This document shows positions 33,970 to 43,026 of a stretch of DNA of 59,139 bases, in pieces. The DNA comes from an uncultured Allomuricauda sp. (GTDB lineage: Bacteria; Bacteroidota; Bacteroidia; Flavobacteriales; Flavobacteriaceae): positions 1 through 59,139 of the forward strand of contig CALBPG010000256.1 of assembly GCA_937899065.1 (NCBI GenBank), read 5' to 3'. The notes under the pieces were generated by a model. The model ran no database searches. It was not told where the DNA came from and was given only the letters and a program-made list of their open reading frames with translations. Position 1 is the first letter of the stretch, and every line of letters begins with the position of its first letter. Position numbers and translations under genes: made by a program.

Positions 33970-35262
33970 TTACAAACGATATTTTATCATTGCAATGGGC
34001 ATTTCATTCCCCAAATCATGAATTTTAAGCAGGTTTAGGTCAAAATCAAAGATTAGAACGCCGTAGGGTGAAGGGTCATAGCCTATATCATGATATGTCA
34101 TGGCAATCGTTTCGGATTGTAAATCAATTTCTATTTGTAGTGGTTTTAGATTTATTCTATTTATTTCATCCAATTGGGTGTACACTTCCATCATTTTTTG
34201 TGAAGAGAACGTCCTCAATTCACCAGACATCAAGTTGAGTATAGCTGGACCGTACGCTTGGTCGACGTTTCCTGTAGGGATTATTGCCCTTCCCAATGGA
34301 AAGTTGAAAAACAACATGTTACCGTCCTCAAATTCGGCATCGGTTTCGCCAGGCCAAGATTGGAAAAAGAAATTTTCCGTGGTAGAGGACTTCTCTGAAT
34401 TTACCAATGGTATACTTTGAGACATACTAGCATTATTTACGTCATAAGTTGAGTATTGCCAAAACGTTTGGTCCATACTTCGTCCAAAGAAAATAACTTG
34501 ATTCTCATTAATTGCCAGCGGGGTTTGTGAATTAAAAAATGGAATACTTTCATTAAATTCCTTTGTATTCATGTCCAATACGCTCCAAAAACGATCATTG
34601 TCTATTCGATAGGACATCATAATTAAATCGGAGCTGCCAATTTTGTTCCCAAATATGCAATTTGAATATGGAACAGGCAGGGCTATTGTAGTAGATTCTT
34701 CCGAAGTGGTATCAAATAGGGTTACCTGTTGGGCGTTCCCATATACGGGATGATTTTCGGTATTAAAATAGGTGGCTATAATACCATTGATTGGAAATGT
34801 ACATGGTGAACTTATAGTGAAATCATCAGGAACTTCAAAATAATCGCTATAGTTTTTGACTGATTTGGTAATCACATCATAATACCAAACTGGACCATTT
34901 GAAAAGTTCCAAGCGATAAATGTGGAACCATCAGTATTGAAATAATAATAACCAGACAAGTTCAGTGAAGCATTTAAATCCGTAGGATTTTCACCATTGA
35001 CCAATTCTCCCTTTTCTACATTGAATTCCTTGGTAATCTCATTAGTTCTAGTAATGATAGAAAGGTCATAGGTTATATCTCTAGGTTCAGTTTCTTCCTC
35101 TTGCGATTCTTCATCCTCCTCCTCTTCCTCGTCAGTCTCTTCATTGGTTTCTTCTTCAACAACGGAATCGCTATCAGATTGGTTAGTCATTTCTTGAATG
35201 ATACTATCTGAACTACAGGATACTAATACCAAAAAGGCAAGAAAATACAGTGTTCTTTTCAT
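33970..35262 (-). CDS. Hypothetical lipoprotein with acidic linker
   Basis: 430 residues. Lipoprotein signal peptide with lipobox LVSC (Cys16), then a disordered strongly acidic linker (about 30-62, mostly Glu/Asp) and a beta-rich domain of about 360 residues with repeated FxxWNFSNGPVWYYD- and WSVLDMNTKEF-like strands, suggestive of a beta-propeller, though I cannot name the family. It lies between the complete DUF1684 gene and a copy of that gene's 3' tail, all on the same strand, which suggests it was inserted. Function unknown; surface exposure is plausible. Confidence 0.75.
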   Translation of the reverse strand: MKRTLYFLAFLVLVSCSSDSIIQEMTNQSDSDSVVEEETNEETDEEEEEDEESQEEETEPRDITYDLSIITRTNEITKEFNVEKGELVNGENPTDLNASLNLSGYYYFNTDGSTFIAWNFSNGPVWYYDVITKSVKNYSDYFEVPDDFTISSPCTFPINGIIATYFNTENHPVYGNAQQVTLFDTTSEESTTIALPVPYSNCIFGNKIGSSDLIMMSYRIDNDRFWSVLDMNTKEFNESIPFFNSQTPLAINENQVIFFGRSMDQTFWQYSTYDVNNASMSQSIPLVNSEKSSTTENFFFQSWPGETDAEFEDGNMLFFNFPLGRAIIPTGNVDQAYGPAILNLMSGELRTFSSQKMMEVYTQLDEINRINLKPLQIEIDLQSETIAMTYHDIGYDPSPYGVLIFDFDLNLLKIHDLGNEMPIAMIKYRL

Positions 35263-35397
35263 TTAGTTGGGTTTAAAAACAAAAAAAAGGGGTAGAAAAG
35301 TAGTTTCAAAATAGTTTCGGTGAAAAACCTGTTTTTACAGTGTTTTTCAAAACTAATGGTCAACTGCTGAATTGATTTTGTACATTAATCTTATAGC

Positions 35398-36024
35398 TCA
35401 ATGCCCCCCATACTGTACCCCAGCCAAAATCTCCGTCTCCAAATGGTTTTCTTTGGGTGGAATGGGGCAGGAGTAAATTGGATTGTATGCGCAATACGGG
35501 TTGTACGCACGGTTGAAATCGATAACTAGGGTATCCCCCATTGGAATTTCAATATCCATAAATCGCCCACCATCATAGGTGCCATGCCCATTCGTTAAAT
35601 CCGTAAACGGTAGAAAAAGTTGATTGGTGTCTTTCGCTACTTTTCCAAAAAATAACCGCTGGTACAAACTCAATTGAAATGATTCTCCATTGATTTCGAA
35701 CGTGGCTACTCCATACAATTGATATTTGGGCAAACGGTCCGTAGTGGTTTTCATGAAAAACGGCAGGGCGTTCTCAACCCGATCGAGTTTGGCTTTTACA
35801 CGAAAGGTTTCGTTGGGTTCAAAAAAGGGATGTGCTTCAAAGGTTTTTAGGTCTTTGGCTAACAAAGGACTCTTATTAGGGTTAGCATAAAGTTCGTTCA
35901 GCTCTTTTTGAAAGGTTAAAACAGAGTCTTTATGGGTTTGGCCATAGGCCACAATGGTCAAAAAGAGGAATGGGACCACAACGGAAAATCGCATGACATT
36001 TTGCTTTACGTATTGCATCAACAT
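35398..36024 (-). CDS. DUF1684 domain-containing secreted protein
   Basis: 208 residues. Signal peptide (RFSVVVPFLFLTIVAYGQ) and then the DUF1684 core, with FFMKTTTDRLPKYQLYGVATF, LFLPFTDLTNGHGTYDGGRFMDIEIP and FNRAYNPYCAYNPIYSCPIPPKENHL near the C-terminus, the best-conserved block of the family. Its biochemical role is unknown. Start may be the given ATG or the internal ATG at 35994 (protein MRFSVVV). The last 18 codons also occur as a duplicate at 33888-33941 beyond the lipoprotein gene. Confidence 0.85.
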   Translation of the reverse strand: MLMQYVKQNVMRFSVVVPFLFLTIVAYGQTHKDSVLTFQKELNELYANPNKSPLLAKDLKTFEAHPFFEPNETFRVKAKLDRVENALPFFMKTTTDRLPKYQLYGVATFEINGESFQLSLYQRLFFGKVAKDTNQLFLPFTDLTNGHGTYDGGRFMDIEIPMGDTLVIDFNRAYNPYCAYNPIYSCPIPPKENHLETEILAGVQYGGH

Positions 36025-36039
36025 TTAAGATACGCAACT

Positions 36040-36474
36040 TCAGGCACTTCTTTGGTCAGCAATCTCTTTTTCTATGGGATTGATTTCATTGGCCCAGGCT
36101 ATTGCGTCGTCCAACCGCGGAAAATTTCGCATTTTGCTGGACATAAACAAACTTTCCAAAATTGAGTTTTTGGTTTGGGCCACTACGGCATACCCTTTTA
36201 AGCTGTAGCTGTATTTGAAAAACTTGAGCCAATCACTAGGTACTACAGCATAGGCATGAACTCGATTGGAAATGTACACAACCTCGCTTCCGTTGTTTTT
36301 GTAATAAGCGCTAATTTCTTCAACGACCCGTTGCGCGTGATCTTTCCAGGTAAACACAACATCTTCTCGTATTTCGGAAATCACAAAGTTCTCGAACAGA
36401 TAAAAATCTCCGAAAGGATACCTTAGCTTGCGCACCACATGATTGTAGTGTGAAGTTTCGATTAACTTTTTCAT
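36040..36474 (-). CDS. Hypothetical protein, STAS/SpoIIAA-like by eye
   Basis: 144 residues. Start ATG 36474 (MKKLIETSHYNHV) is preferred over an in-frame ATG at 36513, because a perfect -7 box lies between them. The protein has no signal peptide; segments such as YPFGDFYLFENFVISEI, YYKNNGSEVVYISNRVHAYAV and the C-terminal LDDAIAWANE helix resemble small STAS-like proteins common in Flavobacteriaceae, but function is not known. It precedes the DUF1684 gene on the same strand by 15 bases. Confidence 0.7.
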   Translation of the reverse strand: MKKLIETSHYNHVVRKLRYPFGDFYLFENFVISEIREDVVFTWKDHAQRVVEEISAYYKNNGSEVVYISNRVHAYAVVPSDWLKFFKYSYSLKGYAVVAQTKNSILESLFMSSKMRNFPRLDDAIAWANEINPIEKEIADQRSA

Positions 36475-36497
36475 GAACTTGGTTGGCTTGACGAATG

Positions 36498-36505
36498 CAA
36501 ACTTA
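36498..36505 (-). promoter_or_regulatory. -7 box upstream of the STAS-like hypothetical gene
   Basis: The minus strand reads TAAGTTTG, an exact TAnnTTTG match, ending 23 bases before ATG 36474. It decides the start of that gene, since the alternative ATG at 36513 lies upstream of the box. Confidence 0.55.
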
Positions 36506-36787
36506 TTTTGCAACTCCGCCTCTCTATAACTTTACTAGCTCAGTTGTTAACATTTTCGGGTGAGTAGCAAATTATTGTCGTGGGCCTACGTTTTGTTTAA
36601 CTTTTTGGGTTACTATGTGTAATCGTTTCATCTTTAAGTTGATGCCTTTTATCGAAGGTGGAAAATTATTTAAAGAATGAAGGGAGCTTGATTTTTACAT
36701 TGGTGAGTTTACTTTTGGTAGAGTAATCGATAGTTTGGTGGTGATAAAGATGAGTGTTTTTGCTGAGCTTGCGCGGGCATAAAACGA

Positions 36788-36822
36788 AAGCCATGGTCAT
36801 ACAGAAGGAGACCATGGCTTTT
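36788..36822 (-). terminator. Terminator of aqpZ
   Basis: AAGCCATGGTC pairs with GACCATGGCTT, an 11-bp perfect stem with a 12-base loop. It lies just after the aqpZ stop on the minus strand and is followed by a broken T-run (TTTCGTTTT). Confidence 0.7.
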
Positions 36823-36832
36823 GTATTTGTAT

Positions 36833-37519
36833 TTAATCCTGTTCGGGCGATATGAACTTGTAAACCAAACCGGCAATTACGGCGCCTACGATTGGGGCAA
36901 CCCAAAACAACCATAATTGACCTACAGCCCAATCTCCAGCAAAAATGGCTTGACTGGTACTTCTTGCAGGATTAACGGAAGTGTTGGTCACGGGAATGCT
37001 CACCAAATGTATCAAGGTCAACCCAAGGCCTATGGCAAGTCCGGCAAAACCTTTAGGTGCTTTGGAATGGGTTGTGCCCAAAATAATAATCAAAAACATG
37101 AAAGTAAGCACGATTTCAGTGAGTAAAGCGGCTGTCATGCCATAGCCACCTGGGGAGTGCTCCCCAAAACCATTGGCGGCAAAACCACCCAGCTCAAAAC
37201 CAGGTTTTCCGCTAGCGATAAAGTACAAAATAGTGGCCCCTGCCAATGCGCCCAAAACCTGTGCAAAAATATACCCAGGAAGTTCTTTTGCGCTAAAACG
37301 ACCACCCATCCAGAGCCCCACAGACACTGCGGGATTGAGATGGCATCCTGAAATGTGCCCAATAGCATAAGCCATGGTAAGCACTGTTAAACCAAAAGCA
37401 AGGGAAACGCCAACAAAGCCAATACCCAATTCAGGATAGCCTGCAGCTAGAACTGCACTTCCGCACCCCCCTAATACCAACCACATGGTTCCGATAAACT
37501 CGGCAACTAATTTTTTCAT
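36833..37519 (-). CDS. aqpZ: Aquaporin Z
   Basis: Water channel of the inner membrane. 228 residues with six transmembrane helices and two half-helices bearing the NPA motifs, in [12 protein letters not shown] (about 57-68) and NTSVNPARS (about 178-186). The N-terminus [25 protein letters not shown] is typical of AqpZ rather than of glycerol facilitators. It is monocistronic, with its own terminator. Confidence 0.95.
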   Translation of the reverse strand: MKKLVAEFIGTMWLVLGGCGSAVLAAGYPELGIGFVGVSLAFGLTVLTMAYAIGHISGCHLNPAVSVGLWMGGRFSAKELPGYIFAQVLGALAGATILYFIASGKPGFELGGFAANGFGEHSPGGYGMTAALLTEIVLTFMFLIIILGTTHSKAPKGFAGLAIGLGLTLIHLVSIPVTNTSVNPARSTSQAIFAGDWAVGQLWLFWVAPIVGAVIAGLVYKFISPEQD

Positions 37520-37727
37520 AATTAAAGTTTAGATGATTACAATAGTTATTACTCCCAATTGTAATGGCTGGAGGACGCTTTGGTTAGGCGTTTGAATGGA
37601 TGGGTTTCCATTCAACTTCTAAAGTAATGGATTTCGATGACTTTTTACAAGAAAGAAATGCTAATCACGGCCAATCTGGTGCCAAAGCATACGAATAGAA
37701 GTATGTTCAAGAGGACATGAGGTTCCG

Positions 37728-38702
37728 CTATACCGGAATCCGTTCCTGAATCGCATCCATAATGATGGGTGCGTGGATTCGGGAGTTTTCAATAAACCAT
37801 TTATGGGTTTCCATTCCGCCGCAAATCACACCCGCGAGGTACATGCCGCTTACATTGGTTTCCATAGTGTCTGGATTGTAGGCGGGCAGTTTTTTACCGT
37901 CTTCGGAAAGTTTTACGCCCAAACTTTCCAAGAATTTGAAGTTGGGTCGGTATCCGGTCAAGGCCAAAACGTAATCATTTTCCAGCTCAACGGTTTCGGA
38001 TGGCGTTTCGACTATTATGCTGTCTTGTTTGATTTCGACCACATTGCTGTTGTAAAAGGCTTTGATGCTACCTTCTTCAATGCGGTTGATGATGTCCGGC
38101 CGCACCCAATATTTTACGCGTTGCCCTACTTCAGGTCCACGGATAATCAAGGTGACTTCGGCGCCTTTGCGCCAGCATTCCAAAGCGGCATCAATGGCGG
38201 AGTTACTCGCGCCAACCACTGCTAGTTTTTGGCTGGCATAAAAGTGTGGGTCCTTGTAATAATGGGATACCTTAGGCAAATCTTCTCCTTTGACCTTGAT
38301 GGTATTCGGGATATCATAGAAACCCGTTGCTACGATAACGTTGCTTGCAGTGTAATGCCCTTTTGACGTTTCAATATCGAAAGTACCTGTGGCTGACTTT
38401 ACCACCGAATGTACCTGTTCAAATAGCTTTATGTTCAGTTGGTTTGAAGTCACAATGCGGCGATAGTATTCTAATGCTTCGTTGCGTTTTGGTTTGGCCT
38501 CTTTACTGATAAAGGGTATCTCATCAATTTCAAGTTTTTCAGATGAGGAGAAAAACTGCATGTTAATGGGATAGTTGAACAAGGAATTGACAATAGGGCC
38601 TTTTTCCAAAATAGCATAGGTGAGTCCTCGCTTTTTGGCTTCAAGGCCACAGGCAATACCAATGGGTCCACCCCCAATTATCAAAACATCGAACGAACTC
38701 AT
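37728..38702 (-). CDS. ypdA: YpdA family FAD-dependent (bacillithiol) disulfide reductase
   Basis: 324 residues. FAD-binding VLIIGGGPIGIACGLEAKK (about 5-23) and NADPH-binding LAVVGASNSAIDAALECWRKGAEVTLI (about 156-182), without the CxxC redox pair of thioredoxin reductase, as in YpdA/Bdr, which reduces oxidised bacillithiol in Firmicutes and is also widespread in Bacteroidota. The role here is by family. It overlaps the rpe stop by four bases (ATGA), so rpe-ypdA is an operon. Confidence 0.92.
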   Translation of the reverse strand: MSSFDVLIIGGGPIGIACGLEAKKRGLTYAILEKGPIVNSLFNYPINMQFFSSSEKLEIDEIPFISKEAKPKRNEALEYYRRIVTSNQLNIKLFEQVHSVVKSATGTFDIETSKGHYTASNVIVATGFYDIPNTIKVKGEDLPKVSHYYKDPHFYASQKLAVVGASNSAIDAALECWRKGAEVTLIIRGPEVGQRVKYWVRPDIINRIEEGSIKAFYNSNVVEIKQDSIIVETPSETVELENDYVLALTGYRPNFKFLESLGVKLSEDGKKLPAYNPDTMETNVSGMYLAGVICGGMETHKWFIENSRIHAPIIMDAIQERIPV

Positions 38703-39358
38703 GCAATCTGCGCTTTTAAATCTTTAATGGTTTCGATGGGTTGGTCGGAATTAAACACAAAACTTCCAGCCACCAAAACATCAGCTCCAGTATCAACTAG
38801 TTTTTTGGCATTATGAGCTTGTACCCCTCCGTCGATTTCGATGAGCGTTTGGGTACCTTTCTTTTCAATAATTTCTCTGAGTGCAGCTACCTTGGCATAG
38901 GTGTTCTCAATGAAGGATTGACCCCCAAAACCAGGGTTTACGCTCATCAAACAGACCAAATCAATATCCGCGATGGTGTCTTCCAACAAATGCACGGAAG
39001 TATGTGGATTTAACGCTACACCAGCTTTCATCCCAGCAGCTTTTATCGCTTGAAGGGTTCTATGCAAATGGGTGCAGGCTTCGTAATGCACGGTCAAATA
39101 GTTGGCGCCCAAATCTGCAAAGGTTTGGATATACCGGTCAGGGTTCACAATCATCAGGTGGACATCCAAGGTTTTGTTGGCTTTTTGAGCGATGGCTTTG
39201 ACCACTGGCATTCCAAAGGAAATGTTTGGTACAAAAACGCCATCCATGATGTCCAAATGAAACCAATCCGCTTCACTTTGGTTGACCATGTCAACATCAC
39301 GTCCTAAATTGGCGAAATCTGCTGCAAGTAAAGAAGGTGCCAGCAATCCTTTTCCCAT
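38699..39358 (-). CDS. rpe: Ribulose-phosphate 3-epimerase
   Basis: Interconverts ribulose-5-phosphate and xylulose-5-phosphate in the pentose phosphate pathway. 219 residues, a TIM barrel with LLAADFANLG (N-terminal), WFHLDIMDGVFVPNISFG (metal-binding His and Asp, about 32-49), DVHLMIVNPD, MSVNPGFGGQSFI (about 139-151) and IEIDGGVQ (about 173-180). All catalytic residues are present. First gene of the rpe-ypdA operon. Confidence 0.96.
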   Translation of the reverse strand: MGKGLLAPSLLAADFANLGRDVDMVNQSEADWFHLDIMDGVFVPNISFGMPVVKAIAQKANKTLDVHLMIVNPDRYIQTFADLGANYLTVHYEACTHLHRTLQAIKAAGMKAGVALNPHTSVHLLEDTIADIDLVCLMSVNPGFGGQSFIENTYAKVAALREIIEKKGTQTLIEIDGGVQAHNAKKLVDTGADVLVAGSFVFNSDQPIETIKDLKAQIA

Positions 39359-39375
39359 ATCATGCTTGTTTCAAG

Positions 39376-39383
39376 CAAAATTA
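39376..39383 (-). promoter_or_regulatory. -7 box of the rpe promoter
   Basis: The minus strand reads TAATTTTG, an exact TAnnTTTG match, ending 17 bases before the rpe ATG, leaving a leader of about 10 bases. Confidence 0.55.
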
Positions 39384-39420
39384 GGGAATTGAAATGGTTT
39401 GCCAGCACCGACCCATGTAG

Positions 39421-41154
39421 CTAAGGAACAAATGCGTTGTTCGCTTCGTCTTTGGGATAGCTGAATTTGAAAAACTCAAGGCCTTGAATGCCATCGGTCA
39501 TGATGTGCAGTCCTGAAAGTTTGCCATCGGTGTCGCGTTGGAATAGAATACTGCCCCAGGCGAAGGTGTCACTCCGAAAAACATCTTTGGTTACGGGAAA
39601 AAAGGTAACCTTGGTGCCTTCTGGACCTTTGGCCACAAGCTGCTTGTTTTCTGTTTTGAATTGATAAACACTATTGAGTTCTGGGGAGTAAAAGTTTCCG
39701 GAATATTCTTGGAGTGCGTTCCCATCCGGTTCATAGGGAGTGAAACGTTGGTAGTGCACTGGGTCACTATCCCCAAAGGTGGAATCGTAATAATTAACGC
39801 CGTTTTCATTTCGAAAGGTGAACTTGATGATGTCGTCACTATCCACCAACAATTGGAATCGGTTCTTTTCCTGTAAAGGAATCAAAGGACGCCCTCGTTC
39901 TTGATCAATTCTTCCATAAAAGAGGGTATCCCTTTCGAAGAAAATACGACGGGCAATTCCCCTTTCCTTGTTCCAATAGCTACCGGCCCAAGTCTGCTGT
40001 TGTTTCGCGGATATTTTGCCTTTCTTCTTGTTTTTGATGATGACTTCTTGGGTTTCAGGAAATACATCTTCAACATAATGATAGGCCATCATCATGGCAG
40101 GCATCCCATTATAGGCGTCGTTGTTGCCCAATACAAAAGAGGTAAGCTGTTGTTCTGGAAAACGGAAAACATTGGACCCATAGCTTCCTGCTAGGCCATA
40201 TTGCCAATAGGCAGGCAGACCTCGTTCTTTATGAAAAAAGGACCGTCCTAAAGTCATTCTACCCCAAGAAGAATCATAAGTGCTTCCGTCATCCAGTTTT
40301 ACTGAGGTATCCAGTTTCTTTATGAGGTCGGCTAACGGATGGTCCGAAGGTAGGGTCAGGATTTTGTACCAAGTCATTAAATCCGCTGCGCACGTCCAAA
40401 GATTATTAGGGCCTGCATTACCGAGATTTTGAACTTCTTTTTTATAGACTTCTTCATCAAGCTGATAGGAGCCGGCACCACCGAAAACCAGTTGGTTGTG
40501 GTCTTCCACGAATTTACTGTGCTGCATCCCCAACGCATCAAAAATGTTGGTTTTCGTATATTCAGAAAAGGATTGCCTGGAAGCTTTGGCAATTACTTCT
40601 GCTAACAAGGACAATTCCGTTTTGGATAAAATGTACGAGAACTTTGTCCCTGGGTCGAACCGTGTTGTGGTCTGTTGCTGAATCATTCTGAGCGCATCTT
40701 GGTGGGTAAAAACATCTTCATCAGTCTTACCCAGAATAGCTTTCATCATTTCGTAGTCATCCAGTCCACTACAGTGGTTGACCAAATGCCCGACTGTAAG
40801 GCGTTTTTCATACTTCGGCAGTTTTGGCACGAACTTTTGTACTGCGTCGGATAAGGCAAGCTTACCCTGGTTTTCAAGTAATAATACCGCCAGAATCGTG
40901 AATTGCTGGGATAGATGGTCTACATGAAACTGTGTGGTTGGGGTAATGCGTGTTTTGCTTTCTAGGTTGGCGATACCAAACCCTTTTAGGTATTGAACAT
41001 TGGTTCCGTAAATCAGGCCACCAGCCATACCTGGTTTTTCCAATTGGTTCCATTGAGTGAAAACACTATCTAAGGCCTGCTCGTCTTCATTGGATAGTTG
41101 TGCGGATAGCAGACTGCTAAGAAGACAGCACGCTAGAAGAATTACTTTTTTCAT
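39421..41154 (-). CDS. Serine-hydrolase (class C beta-lactamase-like) homologue without catalytic Ser/Lys
   Basis: 577 residues. Signal peptide (VILLACCLLSSLLSAQ), beta-lactamase-like domain (about 25-370) and a C-terminal beta domain (about 400-570) seen in such hydrolases. The fold markers VGHLVNHCSGLDDY and PGTKFSYI are present, but the SxxK catalytic motif reads H80-L-S-Q83 (VDHLSQQFT) and the YxN motif reads Y174-I-L176. It therefore probably cannot form an acyl-enzyme, and a binding or regulatory role is more likely. The upstream in-frame extension to 41274 only translates the neighbouring gene. It starts eight bases after a DJ-1-like lipoprotein gene. Confidence 0.88.
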   Translation of the reverse strand: MKKVILLACCLLSSLLSAQLSNEDEQALDSVFTQWNQLEKPGMAGGLIYGTNVQYLKGFGIANLESKTRITPTTQFHVDHLSQQFTILAVLLLENQGKLALSDAVQKFVPKLPKYEKRLTVGHLVNHCSGLDDYEMMKAILGKTDEDVFTHQDALRMIQQQTTTRFDPGTKFSYILSKTELSLLAEVIAKASRQSFSEYTKTNIFDALGMQHSKFVEDHNQLVFGGAGSYQLDEEVYKKEVQNLGNAGPNNLWTCAADLMTWYKILTLPSDHPLADLIKKLDTSVKLDDGSTYDSSWGRMTLGRSFFHKERGLPAYWQYGLAGSYGSNVFRFPEQQLTSFVLGNNDAYNGMPAMMMAYHYVEDVFPETQEVIIKNKKKGKISAKQQQTWAGSYWNKERGIARRIFFERDTLFYGRIDQERGRPLIPLQEKNRFQLLVDSDDIIKFTFRNENGVNYYDSTFGDSDPVHYQRFTPYEPDGNALQEYSGNFYSPELNSVYQFKTENKQLVAKGPEGTKVTFFPVTKDVFRSDTFAWGSILFQRDTDGKLSGLHIMTDGIQGLEFFKFSYPKDEANNAFVP

Positions 41155-41162
41155 GATATTTT

Positions 41163-41969
41163 TTATAAAGCTGTTTTGTTCAGTGCTTCGATTACTTTTT
41201 GGGCGACACTTGCTGCTGCGGTGGGGTCTTGCCCCGTAATCAATCGGTCGTCTACCACGAAGTAGTTGTCCCAACCTTCTTCGGAATAGCTATAATTGCC
41301 TCCGCGTTCCGTCAAGATTTGCTCAATGGAAAAAGGGAATTCTTGATAGTAGGCTGCGTCCATTCGCTCGAAGCGGTCTGGAAAGCCATTCACTTTTTTC
41401 CCTGCATAGAGGTATGTTCCGTCTTTTAATTTGAGATTGACCAATCCTGCTGCTCCATGGCAAATGGCGGAAACTACACCACCATTCTCCTCATAAATGG
41501 ACATGGAGATGTTTTGAATGATTTGGTTTTCAGGTACGCCAAACATGGCTGCCCCTCCACCGCCATAATACACGGCGCGATAGGTTGCTGGGTCAATTTC
41601 GTTTGGATTTTTTGTGGTTTTGAGCAAGTTCATAAACTCAAAGTCATAGAGGTATTGTTTTTCAAGAGGGTCGGAAGTGTTCAGATAACCTATGGGAATA
41701 GCACCACCTTCGGGGCTTACAAAATCAATTTGATATCCTGCTTTTTGGAACTCATCATAAGCCAAAACAATCTCTGCAAAATGATTTGCGGCATTGATTT
41801 CGGAAGTACCGTAGGTGTGTTGGTTAGACACCACAAAAAGAATCTTCTCTTTCGGTTCTTCTGCTTGTGGGGCTGGAATTTCCGCCCCGTCGGGGCTTTC
41901 TTTTTTTTGGGAATTACAACTGATTAGGATTGCTATTAAGGCAATCCAAAAAACTAGCTTTGTTTGCAT
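41163..41969 (-). CDS. DJ-1/PfpI-like (type 1 glutamine amidotransferase domain) lipoprotein
   Basis: 268 residues. Lipoprotein signal with lipobox LISC (Cys18) and an acidic-proline linker, then a DJ-1/PfpI domain with KILFVVSNQHTYGTSEINAA (strand 1 and Glu), YYGGGGAAMFGVP and the nucleophile elbow SAICHGAAGL (catalytic Cys, about 165-174). Family members are glyoxalases, chaperones or proteases; here it would sit in the envelope. It is eight bases upstream of the serine-hydrolase homologue. The linker codons contain a perfect GC palindrome (41884-41896). Confidence 0.88.
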   Translation of the reverse strand: MQTKLVFWIALIAILISCNSQKKESPDGAEIPAPQAEEPKEKILFVVSNQHTYGTSEINAANHFAEIVLAYDEFQKAGYQIDFVSPEGGAIPIGYLNTSDPLEKQYLYDFEFMNLLKTTKNPNEIDPATYRAVYYGGGGAAMFGVPENQIIQNISMSIYEENGGVVSAICHGAAGLVNLKLKDGTYLYAGKKVNGFPDRFERMDAAYYQEFPFSIEQILTERGGNYSYSEEGWDNYFVVDDRLITGQDPTAAASVAQKVIEALNKTAL

Positions 41970-42082
41970 CGGAATCTTTTTCCGGCAAGTACGTAGATGG
42001 TTTGGTCAAAAAAGTAAAAAATTATATTCCCGAAGTACGGATTTATAAATCCTAACCCTCAAATTTAGGAAGAAGCGATGTA

Positions 42083-42517
42083 TTAGCTCAGCCAACCTTT
42101 TTTAACAGCGAGTCGGGAGAACCATACCAAAGCAAAAGCCACTACAATCACCATAATCGGCATAATAACCGCTCCGGGGCCGTATACTTCGGTGGCCTTG
42201 GCAATAAAAAGGCTATGGAACATTTGCACTAGCACTCCAATTAGCGAAATCTGGAACAGCAGCACAGACCATTTTTTTCGAAATAGCAAAGCAACACAAC
42301 CTAGAAATCCACCAAAAACGGCCAAAGCGAAAGCAATTTTGGTCCACATTGGAAATTGGGTGTACAACTGTTGTTCGTTTTCGGGGAGTAGCTTCAATTC
42401 CTCTGGCGATATAAATAGGTGTTGAAAAAATGAGCCAACGCCCATGAGATTCCAAAGTAATGCCACAACGGAAACTACCCAGAACCAAGCCGGAATTCTA
42501 ACTAAATTATTGGTCAT
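42083..42517 (-). CDS. Four-helix membrane protein of unknown function
   Basis: 144 residues with four transmembrane helices (about 10-32, 58-80, 84-104, 116-137) and the conserved flavobacterial segments WNLMGVGSF and KIAFALAVFGGFLGCVALLFRKKWS. Databases call relatives sugar transporter, but the sequence gives no support for transport. No operon partner; the next gene upstream is over 500 bases away on the other strand. Confidence 0.8.
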   Translation of the reverse strand: MTNNLVRIPAWFWVVSVVALLWNLMGVGSFFQHLFISPEELKLLPENEQQLYTQFPMWTKIAFALAVFGGFLGCVALLFRKKWSVLLFQISLIGVLVQMFHSLFIAKATEVYGPGAVIMPIMVIVVAFALVWFSRLAVKKGWLS

Positions 42518-43026
42518 TCGTATTGTATTTTGGTTGTTGATAGTGCGGTAATATACTCTTTTTGAATAAAATACGTAAGATTAAGGTGTTCCAGGGTTTT
42601 TATTTGGAGTTCATGAAGTTCCCCAAGCCGTATGCGTTTTTAGCTAACTAACAGGTGTTGATTTTCAATGGAAAATTGAAGTTGGTGATAAAAAAATGGA
42701 AAACGGATAATTCATGTTTAAATTATTAGTATTTTTCCTGCGTAGTTTAATTACGTAATCTTCAGTCTCAAAAAGGAACTTCCTTACCTCCATGTTCCTT
42801 GTCAGTTTCAATCTCATTTTTATTTCCCGATTAACCTCTAGGGAATTTCAGCAATAGGCTTTAAAGGAGTGCTAAAATTTAATGCTCCATAAGCATAGGT
42901 TCATTTATTTAATTATTCGCTACCGAGCTTTTTTCAGCAGGGATGCAAAAGGACCGGTTTCCCAAATCGAGCCAATCTTGATATAGATGAAATAGGTTTT
43001 GGTAGTACTCTTAAATCTATTTTATC
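42518..43026. other. 509-base gene-free stretch
   Basis: AT-rich DNA between the divergent four-helix membrane protein and the small lipoprotein. No reading frame with a recognisable start and codon pattern, no hairpin-plus-T terminator and no clear RNA were found. It must contain the promoters of both flanking genes, but I could not identify an exact TAnnTTTG box for either. Confidence 0.5.

Larger units (their letters stand above)
36475..36832. other. 358-base gene-free stretch between the STAS-like gene and aqpZ
   Basis: It holds the promoter box at 36498-36505 and the aqpZ terminator at 36788-36822. Between them I see only AT-rich DNA with short reading frames in the shadow of the aqpZ frame and no convincing gene or RNA. 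Confidence 0.6.

Noticed and set aside
37627..37698. 23-codon reading frame upstream of ypdA's 3' end
   Set aside because: Too short, no family and no promoter; a gene remnant cannot be shown.
41155..41274. 40-residue extension of the serine-hydrolase homologue
   Set aside because: It lies inside the DJ-1-like gene in another frame and precedes a clean signal peptide starting at 41154.
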